A stretch of DNA of 6,021 bases from Nitrospina sp. Its GTDB lineage: Bacteria; Nitrospinota; Nitrospinia; Nitrospinales; VA-1. Under the pieces are notes generated by a model. The model was not told where the DNA came from. It saw nothing but the letters and a program-made list of their open reading frames with translations, and did not search any database. Both the position numbers and the translations under genes were made by a program. Where the stretch lies: the NCBI GenBank assembly GCA_018665625.1, contig JABJCF010000209.1:1-6021 (forward strand), read 5' to 3'. How positions within the stretch are numbered: the first letter of the stretch is position 1; each line of letters opens with the position of its first letter. Below, piece after piece: positions 5,564-6,021 of this stretch.

Positions 5564-6021
5564 ATGCCAACTTCAAAAAATATCAGAGTCTTTCTTTTAT
5601 GTATTGCCGGGGTGTTAATACTCCCTTCCCTTCTGTTTGCAAATTCATTCAACCAACTGGTTAAAGAAAAGCAGATCCTGGAAAAACAGTTTGGAGTTAA
5701 AACACTGGAGTGCTTTCCTTTCAAAAAGGAAATCGGCTTCACCGAAGACCAGATCCCTTTGATAGAGCAATGCCTGCAGGGGGCAACCTCACTAAAAGAA
5801 GCCTTTTCCCAGATAAATCACAAAGAATATAAGGAGGTTGGAATCAGCAACCGCTTTTTGCGAACCGCAGGGTTTCACACAGTACTGATAAACTGGCAGG
5901 CCTCACCTGTTGAAATGGCAGAATTTTTAAACCAGCGTCTCAGCCATCAAGAACAGATTGAGTTTATTGATAAAATTCGCGCATTAAAAAAAGAAATCCG
6001 CAATAAAGGTTTTATAAAAGA
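5564..6021 (+). CDS. secreted protein of unknown function (3' truncated)
   Basis: The frame is open from the ATG at 5564 to the window edge, giving 152 codons plus two bases. Residues 1-26 form a signal peptide: K5 and R8, hydrophobic VFLLCIAGVLILPSLLF, cleavage after LLFA before NS. C13 lies inside the hydrophobic core and does not make a lipobox. The mature part is predicted mostly helical and charged, for example NQLVKEKQILEKQFG (30-44) and IDKIRALKKEIRNKGF near the end, with two cysteines at C50 and C70 that could form a disulphide. I do not recognise the family. No alternative start exists upstream: the frame has no ATG, GTG or TTG back to the TAA at 5516. There is no Shine-Dalgarno sequence. 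It has its own promoter and is separated by 205 bases from the transport operon, so a shared role is not implied. Confidence 0.8.
   Translation, partial: MPTSKNIRVFLLCIAGVLILPSLLFANSFNQLVKEKQILEKQFGVKTLECFPFKKEIGFTEDQIPLIEQCLQGATSLKEAFSQINHKEYKEVGISNRFLRTAGFHTVLINWQASPVEMAEFLNQRLSHQEQIEFIDKIRALKKEIRNKGFIK

Noticed and set aside
5515..5742. Minus-strand 75-codon ORF over the promoter and signal peptide of the last gene
   Set aside because: It overlaps a well-supported gene with a signal peptide, has no recognisable domain, and no promoter or ribosome site of its own is evident.

Overview
The window comes from a Gram-negative bacterium: two genes encode an apparent outer-membrane beta-barrel and a LolA-like periplasmic protein, and there are three Sec-type signal peptides. 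Base composition is moderate, with strongly AT-rich intergenic leaders. The gene set resembles what is seen in marine Proteobacteria, SAR324 and Nitrospinota-like lineages, but nothing here fixes the phylum. All identifiable genes are on the + strand. There are no RNA genes, insertion sequences, CRISPR arrays or attachment sites that I can support.

Layout: (1) bases 1-280 hold the C-terminal end of a large SMC/RecF-like AAA ATPase of the YhaN type, which has no evident connection to what follows. (2) Bases 281-366 are an AT-rich intergenic region with a TTGACA box and an inverted repeat, AATGAATA-N10-TATTCATT, just ahead of a TetR-family regulator (367-963). (3) After 48 AT-rich bases comes a 12-TM RND/MMPL-type exporter (1012-3339), then a LolA-like 'outer membrane lipoprotein-sorting' protein (3359-4141, 19-base gap, good Shine-Dalgarno) and an outer-membrane beta-barrel (4144-5358, 2-base gap). 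The last three are almost certainly one transcription unit, probably including the regulator. (4) A 7-bp GC-rich hairpin overlaps the barrel stop codon. It is followed by about 200 bases of intergenic DNA ending in an extended -10 promoter. (5) A truncated, unrecognised secreted protein starts at 5564 and runs off the window.

The central feature is the four-gene cassette. An inner-membrane RND pump, a soluble periplasmic protein with a lipid-carrier-type fold and an outer-membrane barrel together suggest a trans-envelope route for a lipid or other hydrophobic compound, controlled by the TetR sensor. There is no membrane-fusion protein and no TolC-like channel, so this is not a classical tripartite efflux pump. 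The substrate cannot be read from the sequence. The gene neighbourhood is known from other genomes as uncharacterised conserved families, so it is under-studied rather than new. The most unusual local signal is at 5549-5566, where a near-perfect extended -10 element sits directly against the ATG and predicts a leaderless mRNA.
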